From the NCBI GenBank assembly GCA_964368305.1, contig CAYJAB010000018.1, positions 1 to 24,334 of the forward strand: 24,334 nt of DNA, written 5' to 3'. Below the pieces are notes generated by a model. The model did not search any database, had not been told where the DNA came from, and worked only from the letters and a program-made list of their open reading frames with translations. Positions within the stretch are counted from its first letter, which is position 1. The number at the start of each line of letters is the position of its first letter. The DNA is from CAYJAB01 sp964368305 (GTDB lineage Bacteria > Bacillota_I > Bacilli_A > Erysipelotrichales > Erysipelotrichaceae). This document shows positions 15,030 through 23,690 of the stretch, one piece after another. The position numbers were made by a program, and so were the translations under genes.

Positions 15030-15524
15030 ATGAAAAAAATTATTGTATTATTTGCAGTTGTATTAGGATTAACACTTGTTGGATGTTCAACACCTGCACA
15101 AGATGAAAAAACATGGGATGCTACTATGGTTGAGGAGTATTTACAATCTGTTGTAGATACTGTTGTATATGAAGATGCATCTTTTGAAGAAATGGTTAAA
15201 GAGTATACATTCTCTAATACTGTTACAGATGAAATGAAAGAGTTTCATTTAGGAAGTCCAGATTATACATTTGAAAATGGAATTGTTCGTGAATCAATGA
15301 ATGGTTCTATTGCATTTTCTCTTGGGATGTTTGTAACTGAAACTGCAGAAGAAGCTACTGCTTTAGCAGAAGGATTACAAGAAACATTGAATCCTAGAAA
15401 ATGGATCTGTGTTGGAGTTGAAGAAGATCAAGTTATCGCAACTTCAAATGGAAACTTAGTATTCTATGTTATGTCAGATCAAGCTGACGCTTTCATTACA
15501 GCATTTAACACTGTAGTAGAATAG
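15030..15524 (+). CDS. Small secreted lipoprotein
   Basis: 164 residues. A lysine start, hydrophobic core and lipobox LVGC place lipid attachment at Cys19, giving a mature protein of 146 residues anchored outside the membrane. The mature part is strongly acidic, shows no family that I recognise, and has no further cysteine-rich or catalytic motif. Ribosome site AAAGGA at 15014-15019. Only nine bases separate it from the MBOAT gene, so it probably belongs to the same transcript and may work with the acylation proteins at the cell surface; that role is inferred from position alone. Confidence 0.8.
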   Translation: MKKIIVLFAVVLGLTLVGCSTPAQDEKTWDATMVEEYLQSVVDTVVYEDASFEEMVKEYTFSNTVTDEMKEFHLGSPDYTFENGIVRESMNGSIAFSLGMFVTETAEEATALAEGLQETLNPRKWICVGVEEDQVIATSNGNLVFYVMSDQADAFITAFNTVVE

Positions 15525-15533
15525 TGTTCAATT

Positions 15534-16795
15534 ATGTTATTTTCAGGAATACCGTTTCTATACTATTTTCTGCCAATAACGATACTTGTTTATTTTATAA
15601 TGCCTAATAAGGCTAAAAATTTAATATTATTTATCGCCTCACTCATTTTTTATGCGTGGGGCGAACCTGTTTATGTAGTCCTTATGATTTTTTCTACAGT
15701 TGTGGATTTTACGCATGGGATACTTGTTGAAAAATATAAAAAATTAAATCAAGATCGTAAAGCGAAAATAGTTGTCACATCTAGTATTATTATTAATTTA
15801 GGTTTATTAGGATTTTTTAAGTATTCAGATTTTTTAATTGAAAATATTAATCTATTGTTTAATACATCTTTTGACTTATTAAAGCTTGGACTTCCAATTG
15901 GAATTTCTTTTTATACATTCCAAACGATGTCTTATACAATAGATGTTTATCGCTCTAAAATAGAGCCACAAAGAGATATTATTGCGTTTGGGACGTATGT
16001 TACACTTTTTCCTCAATTAATTGCAGGACCGATTGTACGATACTCTGTGATTGGAAAACAGTTAACAGAAAGAGTCCATACGATGGGATATTTTTCGCAA
16101 GGCGCATTTAGATTTACGATAGGACTTGCGAAAAAAGTTTTAATCGCAAATCTATTAGGTGAGTTTGTAAGTATTTATCAACAGTCTCAACAAGTCTCTG
16201 TTGTCTTTACTTGGGCAATGGCCATTGCTTATTCTCTTCAAATCTATTTTGATTTTAGTGGATACAGTGATATGGCAATCGGACTTGGTAAGATATTTGG
16301 ATTTGATTTTCCAGAAAACTTTAATTATCCATATATCTCCAAAAGTATTACAGAATTTTGGAGAAGATGGCATATGAGTTTAGGGTCTTGGTTTAGAGAT
16401 TATGTATACATCCCACTTGGTGGAAATCGTGTTTCTTTTTTAAGATGGGTTTTTAATATATTTGTCGTATGGTTTTTGACAGGACTTTGGCATGGTGCTT
16501 CTTATAACTTTATTTTATGGGGTCTTTACTTTGCATTATTTTTACTACTTGAAAAACAGTTTCTTAAAAAACTATTAGACACATTACCTGCATTTATAAG
16601 CCATCTTTATTTGATTTTCTTTGTAATNNNNNNNNNNNNNNNNNNNNNNNNNNNNNNNNNNNNNNNNNNNNNNNNNNNNNNNNNNNNNNNNNNNNNNNNN
16701 NNNNNNNNNNNNNNNNNNNNNNNNNNNTGTTGATTATCTCAACTGCATTTTTAGTAGAAGGATCTTTTAATCCATTTTTGTACTTTAGATTCTAA
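15534..16795 (+). CDS. MBOAT O-acyltransferase (AlgI/DltB-like), interrupted by an assembly gap
   Basis: A polytopic membrane enzyme that passes acyl groups across the membrane for O-acetylation of an extracellular polymer. The part before the gap (364 codons) starts FSGIPFLYYFLPI and holds the MBOAT histidines: WRRWHMSLGSWFRDYVYIPL with His280 and TGLWHGASYNF with His320. After the gap, a different reading frame (from 16730) gives LIISTAFLVEG and the typical ending NPFLYFRF, with stop at 16793-16795. The gene is therefore probably whole in the organism: read straight across the 100 N it stops falsely at 16733. Family members of about 470 residues suggest roughly 80-90 residues are missing. 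The stop overlaps the next start (TAATG). Confidence 0.88.
16628..16727. other. Assembly gap (100 N)
   Basis: Exactly 100 undetermined bases, the usual placeholder for a gap of unknown size, inside the MBOAT gene. The reading frames on the two sides join only if the real length leaves remainder 2 on division by 3, so 100 is not the true length unless there is a frameshift. Confidence 0.97.
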
Positions 16796-17880
16796 TGAAA
16801 CAAAATATAAAAGGATATGTATTTATTGTGTTTATTTTTTCTTTCTTTATCTTAACCTTTATCACACCTGATCAATTGTTTTCAAATGAAGAAAAAAGGA
16901 ATTTAACACAGTTTACTTTACCTACAGTAGAATCCATCTTTGATGGAGAGTGGACTGAAGAATTTGAAGAGTATGCAACAGATCAATTTCCACTTAGAAA
17001 TGAATTTAGAACATCTCATGCCTTATTTAGATTAGATATACTTAATCAAAAAGATATTTCTGGGTTATATACAATAAACGATTATATTTTTAAAATGGAC
17101 TACCCAATTAGATATGATAATATTGAACGATTTGCCCAAAAGACAAATGATGTCTATACACAGCTACTACAAGGAAATATTAACAATTATTATGTAAGTG
17201 TGATTCCTGATAAAAACTATTATTCTGATTCTTCTTATTTAAATACAAACGCAAAAGAAGTCGCGGACTTATTTTCAAGCCAAGTAATAGATGCGAAATA
17301 TATTGATATTTTTGATAGGTTAAACTTAGAGAGTTTCTATAAAACCGATACACATTGGTCACAAGATCAATTATTTAATGTAATGGATATTTTTGCGAAA
17401 GAGATGGACTTTACACCACTTACACTTTCTGAGTATACACCTTATACAATAGAGAATTTCAATGGTGTCTTACAAGGTCAATTTGCACTTAATATGCCTG
17501 CTGACTCACTTGTGTATTTAGAAAGTAACTATACAAATCATGCGATCGTAAATAACTTTGAAGATCCTGATTTTAAAGAAGTGTATGACTTAGAAAAGTT
17601 TGATTCAGAAGATAGTTATAATCTATTCTTATCTGGTGCAACAGGTCTTACAACCATCACAAGTCCATATGCAAAAACAGATAAAGAACTCATTATTTTT
17701 AGAGATTCTTATGGTAGTTCTATCGCACCTCTTTTCTTAGAGAGTTATAAAACTGTTACTTTAATTGATATGCGTTATTTCTCAAGTTCTTTGCTTGATC
17801 AGTATGTGGATTTTACAAATAAAGATGTACTTGTACTTTATAGTACTTTAATACTTAATTCGAATATTATTTTAAGATAA
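16795..17880 (+). CDS. DHHW / AlgX-AlgJ-like SGNH-type protein
   Basis: 361 residues with an N-terminal membrane anchor (about 8-25); the rest is extracellular. It resembles the DHHW and AlgX/AlgJ group, SGNH-like O-acetyltransferases or esterases that partner MBOAT proteins. Likely catalytic parts: TDTHWSQD with Asp185 and His187, and RDSYGSS with Ser305. The N-terminal segment ENGEW-like (FSNEEKRNLTQF, then DQFPLRNEFR near 63-72) is also typical of the family. Its ATG shares a base with the MBOAT stop, so the two are translationally coupled. The polymer acted on is unknown. Followed by a terminator. Confidence 0.82.
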   Translation: MKQNIKGYVFIVFIFSFFILTFITPDQLFSNEEKRNLTQFTLPTVESIFDGEWTEEFEEYATDQFPLRNEFRTSHALFRLDILNQKDISGLYTINDYIFKMDYPIRYDNIERFAQKTNDVYTQLLQGNINNYYVSVIPDKNYYSDSSYLNTNAKEVADLFSSQVIDAKYIDIFDRLNLESFYKTDTHWSQDQLFNVMDIFAKEMDFTPLTLSEYTPYTIENFNGVLQGQFALNMPADSLVYLESNYTNHAIVNNFEDPDFKEVYDLEKFDSEDSYNLFLSGATGLTTITSPYAKTDKELIIFRDSYGSSIAPLFLESYKTVTLIDMRYFSSSLLDQYVDFTNKDVLVLYSTLILNSNIILR

Positions 17881-17883
17881 CTC

Positions 17884-17908
17884 AAAGGAATGTGTAAACA
17901 TTCCTTTT
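17884..17908 (+). terminator. Terminator after the DHHW gene
   Basis: AAAGGAATGT (17884-17893), loop GTAA, ACATTCCTTT (17898-17907), then a single further T before AT-rich DNA. Good stem with a short U-tract. Confidence 0.75.
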
Positions 17909-17965
17909 ATAATGCATGAAAATAGATTAAAATAGTACTTAGATTAATATGAAAAGAGGACTATT

Positions 17966-18811
17966 ATGCATACTATTATTCAATCATCATCTTATATAAA
18001 AAACTTGATTTTAAATGAAACAAAAGCCAATGTATTATCTGTATTTCCAAATGCAATTTATCTTGCGACATTTGACCATATTTTTATCTTACAAACAAAA
18101 GATACTTTAATGACACCTATTTCTTTACTTACAGATTGCACAGCCCAACAATTTAAGAACTTACAAGTAAGAATGAATGACTCCGTACAACTCTTAGAAA
18201 ACAAAATTATAATACATGATACTGTGTTTCATATTTCTGAATCTGTTTTGGATTTAAATATCCAAGCACAACCACGCGTTCAAATAGAGCCACAAAACAT
18301 ATATCCACTTTACCAATCCGCGTTGTCATCTATTTTACCAAACAAAGGATTTGAAGATATAGTATTACCAAACGGTACGCTTTGGGAAAATTCACCGACT
18401 TCTAAATATGCAAAGACGATATTAGATGATTTAAAGATGGCTATACTAAATAAAAATATTTCTGATATACAAAGACATGTCGTAAAACTTGTCGGTTTAG
18501 GAGAAGGCTTAACCCCTTCTGGGGATGATTTTATTATTGGGCTTTTATTTATTACAAAATACCTAAATACAAATTTTTCTATTCAAGTAAGTGAAGCACT
18601 TAAACAGACACTTATCCACGAACTATATGAAACAAACGCAATTAGTTCTACTTTAATTGAATGTGCTATAAAAGATGAATTTAGTGAGGTTCTTTATAAG
18701 ATAATACACTCAACGACACAAAAAGAACTTGTACAGCTTATTCAATATAACCAAACAAGCTCACATGCAGATACACTAAGTGGAATACTATTTTTCTTAG
18801 AATTAATTTAA
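17966..18811 (+). CDS. DUF2877 (AllH-like) protein
   Basis: 281 residues, cytosolic. The signature GLGEGLTPSGDDFIIG (about 173-188) and the late SSHADTLSGILFF block identify DUF2877. In Escherichia coli the DUF2877 protein YlbF (AllH) is reported as a subunit, with FdrA and YlbE, of the oxamate carbamoyltransferase in allantoin breakdown. None of those partners, and no carbamate kinase, is in this window, so the role here is open. Ribosome site AGAGGA precedes the ATG. It converges on a sodium:solute symporter and shares a terminator with it. Confidence 0.82.
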   Translation: MHTIIQSSSYIKNLILNETKANVLSVFPNAIYLATFDHIFILQTKDTLMTPISLLTDCTAQQFKNLQVRMNDSVQLLENKIIIHDTVFHISESVLDLNIQAQPRVQIEPQNIYPLYQSALSSILPNKGFEDIVLPNGTLWENSPTSKYAKTILDDLKMAILNKNISDIQRHVVKLVGLGEGLTPSGDDFIIGLLFITKYLNTNFSIQVSEALKQTLIHELYETNAISSTLIECAIKDEFSEVLYKIIHSTTQKELVQLIQYNQTSSHADTLSGILFFLELI

Positions 18812-18815
18812 CACA

Positions 18816-18846
18816 AAAAAGGTTCTTCTTTTCAGAAGAACCTTTT
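18816..18846. terminator. Bidirectional terminator, DUF2877 gene / symporter
   Basis: AAAGGTTCTTCT (18818-18829), loop TTTC, AGAAGAACCTTT (18834-18845), with A-run before and T after: a perfect 12-bp stem between two convergent genes. Confidence 0.92.
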
Positions 18847-18847
18847 A

Positions 18848-20275
18848 CTATCCTTTTGCCTTATTCATAAACGCCATTGCCTTTTCATTTTCTGCAGGTG
18901 TACATAAACTTACCCCTACATATACAATAAGCGATAATATAACGCCCAGTATTACTTGAAGTGCAGAACCAGACTCCCAAAATCTTGGTAAAAAGTCAAA
19001 CCCAAAGTTAGAAATCAATAGGTTATAAAAGCTATATACAGCACCCGTCACAATAGAATAAAATGCCCCATACCTATTCCCTCTTTTCCATAAAAACCCT
19101 GCCACAAGCGGTACAAATGCCCCAGTTGTAATAATATCAGATGCAATCCAAGAGATTTCTAAAATATCACGAATCAACAATGAAATCACTAAAGCAATCC
19201 CCGTTACAAGAAGTGTTGCCTTTTTAGAATATGCTAATTTCTTAGATTCCGATACATCTTTAGATCCTAAATCAATCGACAAAGTCATAGCCGCCGTATT
19301 AATTAAAGAATCCATTGTCGACATAATCGCAGCAGAGATCCCTACAAATACAATTGCCCCCACAAATGGAGTCATATGATCCACTACAATCGCAGATATA
19401 ACCCCACCATCCGGAATTGTATCATACAGTACAATTGCGGCCATTCCTGTAAGCACTACAATCAAATACAAAGGAATATATGCAATAAAACTCATAACTG
19501 CCATTTTCTTCGCATCTTTTTTATTTTTAGTTGCAGAAATTCTTTGCCATACATTTGCCTGAATCATCCATGAACATCCAAATGTAATAACATAAGGTAA
19601 ATACTTAACTGCACCTGCAGACACATCTAAGAAATCTGTTTTTCCTGTTTGGGTTGCGACTTGTGCAATATTGTCTATACCACCTGATACAGACCATGCA
19701 ACTCCAAATACTAAAACTGCAGAAATCAAAAGTAATACAAACTGGATAATATCTGTAAGTACAACCCCTCTAAATCCACCAAACCATGAATAAATTACTA
19801 CAATACTCGTCCCCAATAAAACTGCAACTTCATAATCAAGTCCCATATATTGTCCAAAGAAATCTCCAACACCTACCATTTGTGTTGCGGCAGAAAATGT
19901 CATAAACAAGAAGATCAATACCGCAAGTGATTTCGCAGTACGCGTATCATATCTTTCTTTCATCATTTCACCTTGTGTTAAAAACCCAATGTTTCGAATC
20001 CACTTAGAAAACAAAATCATTAAAAATGTAGAAATTAATACAGGAACACCATAATACCAAAAAGCACCTATTCCATCATCATATGCTAAATCTGCAGTAG
20101 AGATTGCGGAACCCGCACCCCACCAAGAAGCAATAAATGTTATAGAAAGTGCCCAAAAAGGCAATGTTCTTCCTGCAAAGAAATAATCCAAAACATTCTC
20201 ATTTTTCTTTTCTTTCATCACAGCAAACAACAATACTCCAAAATAAAGCAGTAATGCAATAAATGAATAATTCAT
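18848..20275 (-). CDS. Sodium:solute symporter (SSS family)
   Basis: 475 residues with about thirteen hydrophobic segments, matching the SSS family (PutP, PanF, SglT). Typical parts: the FFAGRTLPFWALSITFIASWWGAGSA-type first segments (split here: AGRTLPFWALSITF at 34-47, WWGAGSAIST from 51), SWFGGFRGVVLTDIIQF (about 163-179) and MSTMDSLINTAA (about 316-327), where the family has the conserved Ser-Asp-rich helix that contributes to sodium binding. The substrate cannot be assigned. A GGGGGG run serves as ribosome site. Monocistronic, with its own promoter and a terminator shared with the DUF2877 gene. Confidence 0.9.
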   Translation of the reverse strand: MNYSFIALLLYFGVLLFAVMKEKKNENVLDYFFAGRTLPFWALSITFIASWWGAGSAISTADLAYDDGIGAFWYYGVPVLISTFLMILFSKWIRNIGFLTQGEMMKERYDTRTAKSLAVLIFLFMTFSAATQMVGVGDFFGQYMGLDYEVAVLLGTSIVVIYSWFGGFRGVVLTDIIQFVLLLISAVLVFGVAWSVSGGIDNIAQVATQTGKTDFLDVSAGAVKYLPYVITFGCSWMIQANVWQRISATKNKKDAKKMAVMSFIAYIPLYLIVVLTGMAAIVLYDTIPDGGVISAIVVDHMTPFVGAIVFVGISAAIMSTMDSLINTAAMTLSIDLGSKDVSESKKLAYSKKATLLVTGIALVISLLIRDILEISWIASDIITTGAFVPLVAGFLWKRGNRYGAFYSIVTGAVYSFYNLLISNFGFDFLPRFWESGSALQVILGVILSLIVYVGVSLCTPAENEKAMAFMNKAKG

Positions 20276-20310
20276 ACTAAGCCCCCCGACTTTATGTTTC
20301 GTCTATGTAT

Positions 20311-20339
20311 ATTATAAACTATTTTAGAGTTATTGCCTA
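20311..20339 (-). promoter_or_regulatory. Likely promoter of the symporter gene
   Basis: On the minus strand TAGGCA (20339-20334), 17 bases, TATAAT (20316-20311). The -10 is consensus; the -35 matches four of six bases. Confidence 0.6.
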
Positions 20340-20399
20340 ATAGTGTGCATTTTGTAGATAAGATTAGCTATTATATTTAACGATATATTAAAATTATTC

Positions 20400-21056
20400 T
20401 TAATTACTATTGTCTTTCTCACACTCTTTAAGTTCGACCATTTCTCGCGCTGCATCAGGTATAATTTTTTTATCTTCATCACTTATTTTAATCTCATTAT
20501 ATTCATTTTTTTCAAGGTCAAATGTATAGATATAATTTGCGAAATTAATAAAAATAAATTTCACTTTATTTTGCTTTAGTGATTTTAAGTATTCTAATTC
20601 ATCACTTAGCATTTTTTTGTTAGCAAGTATATCTGAAAATAGAAATATACATTGAGTATTATATTTTGCATAAATTCCCTTTTCTATTTTTTCTATTTTT
20701 TTTATAATTCTCTCATTAACCCTATTATAATTATTTGCATCTGATATTCCTGTCATACTAAAATCTGTTAATTTACATCCACATTTCTCAATTTGTGCTA
20801 TCATTTTTTTCTGTTTTTCTTTACTCTTGTAAAATAACAATGAATATAATCTCTCAGCTTCTTGTTGCCTTTCATTGATAGCTTGTGCAACCTCTATCCC
20901 TATACTATCTTCCATATTATATAGATCTGGTTTATCTGCAATACTTAAATATCCTGATTTATGAAATACATATTTTTCCAACAATAATTTTGCTAAACAT
21001 TCATGATAATCGTATATTGTGTTATACGGCAATGGTTCATCTTTTTTTATTTTCAT
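20400..21056 (-). CDS. Unknown protein downstream of hsdM, weak nuclease-like core
   Basis: 218 residues, cytosolic, lysine- and glutamate-rich; I do not recognise a family. The N-terminal part has a helix with Glu (HECLAKLLLEKY, 18-29), then KPDL (42-45, Asp44) and SIGIEVAQAI (51-60, Glu55). That order and spacing recall a PD-(D/E)XK nuclease core, but Ala57 stands where Lys is expected (Gln58 follows), so it may be inactive or the likeness may be chance. Residues 60-120 are helical and charged; 125-180 look like alternating strands and helices. Ribosome site AAAGGA precedes the ATG. It lies 87 bases after hsdM, where hsdS often sits. Confidence 0.7.
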   Translation of the reverse strand: MKIKKDEPLPYNTIYDYHECLAKLLLEKYVFHKSGYLSIADKPDLYNMEDSIGIEVAQAINERQQEAERLYSLLFYKSKEKQKKMIAQIEKCGCKLTDFSMTGISDANNYNRVNERIIKKIEKIEKGIYAKYNTQCIFLFSDILANKKMLSDELEYLKSLKQNKVKFIFINFANYIYTFDLEKNEYNEIKISDEDKKIIPDAAREMVELKECEKDNSN

Positions 21057-21143
21057 ATTATATCCTTTTAATCTATTGAGAATATTCTGTTCTTTCTCAT
21101 TTAATCACACTTAAGTTGTAGTTACATCTGAACTATTTTCAAA

Positions 21144-22598
21144 TTATGATTCAATTTCTTCTTCAAATGTATCCATATATCTTGAGATATTAAGTTTAAA
21201 ATCATTTAATTTAATCTCGTCCAATGATGCGACATAAGCGTATTTCTTAATGTTTACTCTATTTGAGTAAGCATCTATAATTTTATCAATATGCTCTTTA
21301 GTAAGTATATTTACTGTTCTACTTTTCGCAAATTCATTTGATGCATCAATAAACAAAACATCGTTTGTTTTACGTGCCTTACACCCTTTAAATACTAGGA
21401 TACATGTTTGAATTGATGTTTCATAAAGTAAATTATTCGGAAGACTTATTACAGCGTCCAGTAGATTTTCCTCAATCAACTTCTTACGTATTTTCCCCTC
21501 TGAAGCTTCTCTAAATAATACTCCGTGTGGGAAAACAATAGCCATTGTTCCATTGTCATCTAAATGGTGTAGACTATGCAAAATAAAAGCATAGTCTGCC
21601 CTTGATGATGGTGCAATTGCATAATTCTTAAACCTATTATCTTCTTTACGTTTTATTTCTTTTGTATTCCACTTTATTGAATATGGCGGATTTGCGACTA
21701 CCGCATCGAATTTTCTAGGTGTTTGTACTCCATCCTTTTCAATAAATGGCCAGTCTAAATCTAATGTATCCCCTCTTCTTAAATGCATATTATGATATTG
21801 TACTTTATGCATGATTATATTCATTTTAGCTAAGTTATATATAACTGCATTCAACTCTTGACCATACAAATCTACATTTCCATCTATTGAACGACTTGAA
21901 AATTCTTTTTGTACTGTTAGAAGTAAAGAACCAGATCCCATTGTTGGATCGTATACTTTAAAATGCTTTCTTTGTGTATCCACATCATTTGTAACAATTT
22001 TCGCTAATATTTGACTCACTTCAGGAGGTGTATAATACGAGCTACTTGTCCTTCCGCTTAACTTCGCTAAATGAAAAATTAAAAGTTCGTAAATATCTTC
22101 TGATATATCTCTTCCATTTTCATCTTTATAATTGAATCTATCGATTGATTTGATTACATCTATTAATGCTGTAAATCTTACATCGAATCTATTATCTCCT
22201 AAAACAACTTCATGAAAGAGACTTTTAAAATCAGCAATTGAAGATGCATTTCTTACAGCATTCATTCTGAAACCTTCAAGCATTTCTTTGATATCACTTG
22301 GCACTATTTGACGTTTATCAATTTTATCAATGATAGCAGTCCATGTGAATTCTGGGTTAATTGCATATCCAATATTAGTAGTTATTACTTGTAAACATTC
22401 ATCTATTGTATCTGTATTTGTTTCAGTGTAAAAACCTTCAAGCCCATTTTCTGTTAAATACTTATCTTGATACTCTGATAAATAACGATAGAACATAAAC
22501 GGAAGAATATAGTTTTTATATTCACTCACATCTACTTTTCCATGAAGTTTAGACGTCATATCCCATATTATTTTATAAACATCCTGTGCTTGCTTCAT
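21144..22598 (-). CDS. hsdM: Type I restriction-modification methyltransferase subunit
   Basis: 484 residues; the N6-adenine methylase subunit that with a specificity subunit (HsdS) protects host DNA. The N-terminal HsdM domain (KVDVSEYKNYILPFMFYRYLS, here 21-41) is followed by YYTPPEV (188-194), AdoMet motif I DPTMGSGSLLL (217-227) and catalytic NPPY (303-306). The end (ISRYMDTFEEE) is that of a complete protein. Ribosome site GGAGGG precedes the ATG. It lies after hsdR and the membrane-protein gene on the same strand. No hsdS follows; the next gene encodes the unknown 218-residue protein. Confidence 0.96.
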   Translation of the reverse strand: MKQAQDVYKIIWDMTSKLHGKVDVSEYKNYILPFMFYRYLSEYQDKYLTENGLEGFYTETNTDTIDECLQVITTNIGYAINPEFTWTAIIDKIDKRQIVPSDIKEMLEGFRMNAVRNASSIADFKSLFHEVVLGDNRFDVRFTALIDVIKSIDRFNYKDENGRDISEDIYELLIFHLAKLSGRTSSSYYTPPEVSQILAKIVTNDVDTQRKHFKVYDPTMGSGSLLLTVQKEFSSRSIDGNVDLYGQELNAVIYNLAKMNIIMHKVQYHNMHLRRGDTLDLDWPFIEKDGVQTPRKFDAVVANPPYSIKWNTKEIKRKEDNRFKNYAIAPSSRADYAFILHSLHHLDDNGTMAIVFPHGVLFREASEGKIRKKLIEENLLDAVISLPNNLLYETSIQTCILVFKGCKARKTNDVLFIDASNEFAKSRTVNILTKEHIDKIIDAYSNRVNIKKYAYVASLDEIKLNDFKLNISRYMDTFEEEIES

Positions 22599-22677
22599 TT
22601 CAATCCCTCCTTATTTCTACAGAATTAGTTTTATGAAATTCTTGATACTTTATTACTAATCATTTGAAATATCTATT

Positions 22678-23607
22678 TTAACTACTGTGGATATAATCCA
22701 GCTCTATGATTTTTTTCTGTTCTTCTTTATCTATGACAGTATAATTTTTTATATTACAATGTGATTTATAGCCTATATTTCCAACTTCATCTTCATAACA
22801 TAATTTATATTTGTTTCTTGATACAGAAATATTACAATCCCCACTTTTAATTTTTCCATCCTCAGTATATATTGAATTATAAAACAGTATTTCAGTACTA
22901 ACCTCTGTTTTCAAAATATACTCTGTGCCCAATAAATTTTTGTATCTAAAATAAACATAGAAAATTATAGTTGAACTAAACCTATCAAGAATAGGTATAG
23001 GTTGATAAAATGGATATTCTATATTTGCTGGTATATCTAATTTAATACTATCATCTTTATATGCTACATTTCCTATTTGTTTAATCCCAAATGTCCGGCC
23101 CATATAATGATTATCGTCCACTATTTTTGAAACTTTTACATCATACCCTAAAAAAGATATATCTGTTGCAACCGTATTGCTCGCACATTTTACTTCTAAT
23201 TCTATATCATAAAATACGGATATAGGTGCCTTTCCTATATGCTGAGATAATTCAAAAAAAAGTGACTCATTTGGCCTATCTTTTGCATATAGATTTGGAC
23301 AACTTTCATAAATTACTTTTTTCCGTTCCCTAGTTTCTTGGTATTTGATGGTAATAATGATACCTGACATTGTAACTATTGAGCCTATTATCCCTCCAGT
23401 AAACGCTAGCCAGCCATCTTGGGTACCAACAAGTTCGTTGTTAGGATATGCTGTTAATTTTGATACTATATATATTACTAGATACACAGATACAATTATA
23501 AGTAATACACTTATTGAATGTTTCAGTTTTATATTTCTATTTTTTATCAAATCACGATTTAAGTATACTAAAAATATAATTGATAAGAAAATAATAATGT
23601 ATTCCAT
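22678..23607 (-). CDS. Three-helix membrane protein inside the type I RM locus
   Basis: 309 residues. Three hydrophobic helices (about 3-16, 31-49, 65-88) are followed by a charged stretch (90-98) and a soluble C-terminal domain of about 200 residues that looks strand-rich. The third helix, WLAFTGGIIGSIVTMSGIIIT, follows the W-x-F-x-G-G-x-I-G-x-x-(V/I)-T-x-x-G pattern common in small membrane proteins of unknown role, some near defence genes. No catalytic motif was recognised. Ribosome site GGGAGG precedes the ATG. It sits between hsdR and hsdM on their strand with 70-85 base gaps, so co-transcription is likely. Function unknown. Confidence 0.75.
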   Translation of the reverse strand: MEYIIIFLSIIFLVYLNRDLIKNRNIKLKHSISVLLIIVSVYLVIYIVSKLTAYPNNELVGTQDGWLAFTGGIIGSIVTMSGIIITIKYQETRERKKVIYESCPNLYAKDRPNESLFFELSQHIGKAPISVFYDIELEVKCASNTVATDISFLGYDVKVSKIVDDNHYMGRTFGIKQIGNVAYKDDSIKLDIPANIEYPFYQPIPILDRFSSTIIFYVYFRYKNLLGTEYILKTEVSTEILFYNSIYTEDGKIKSGDCNISVSRNKYKLCYEDEVGNIGYKSHCNIKNYTVIDKEEQKKIIELDYIHSS

Positions 23608-23690
23608 AAATATACCTCCCTATTTTGAGCATTTTAAAACACAATATTATACTTGATTATTGTTGTTTAAACTAGTACCATTCTATTTTT

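Noticed and set aside
22599..22677. Remnant of hsdS in the spacers of the RM locus
   Set aside because: The spacers (21057-21143, 22599-22677, 23608-23690) are under 90 bases and show no target-recognition-domain-like coding.
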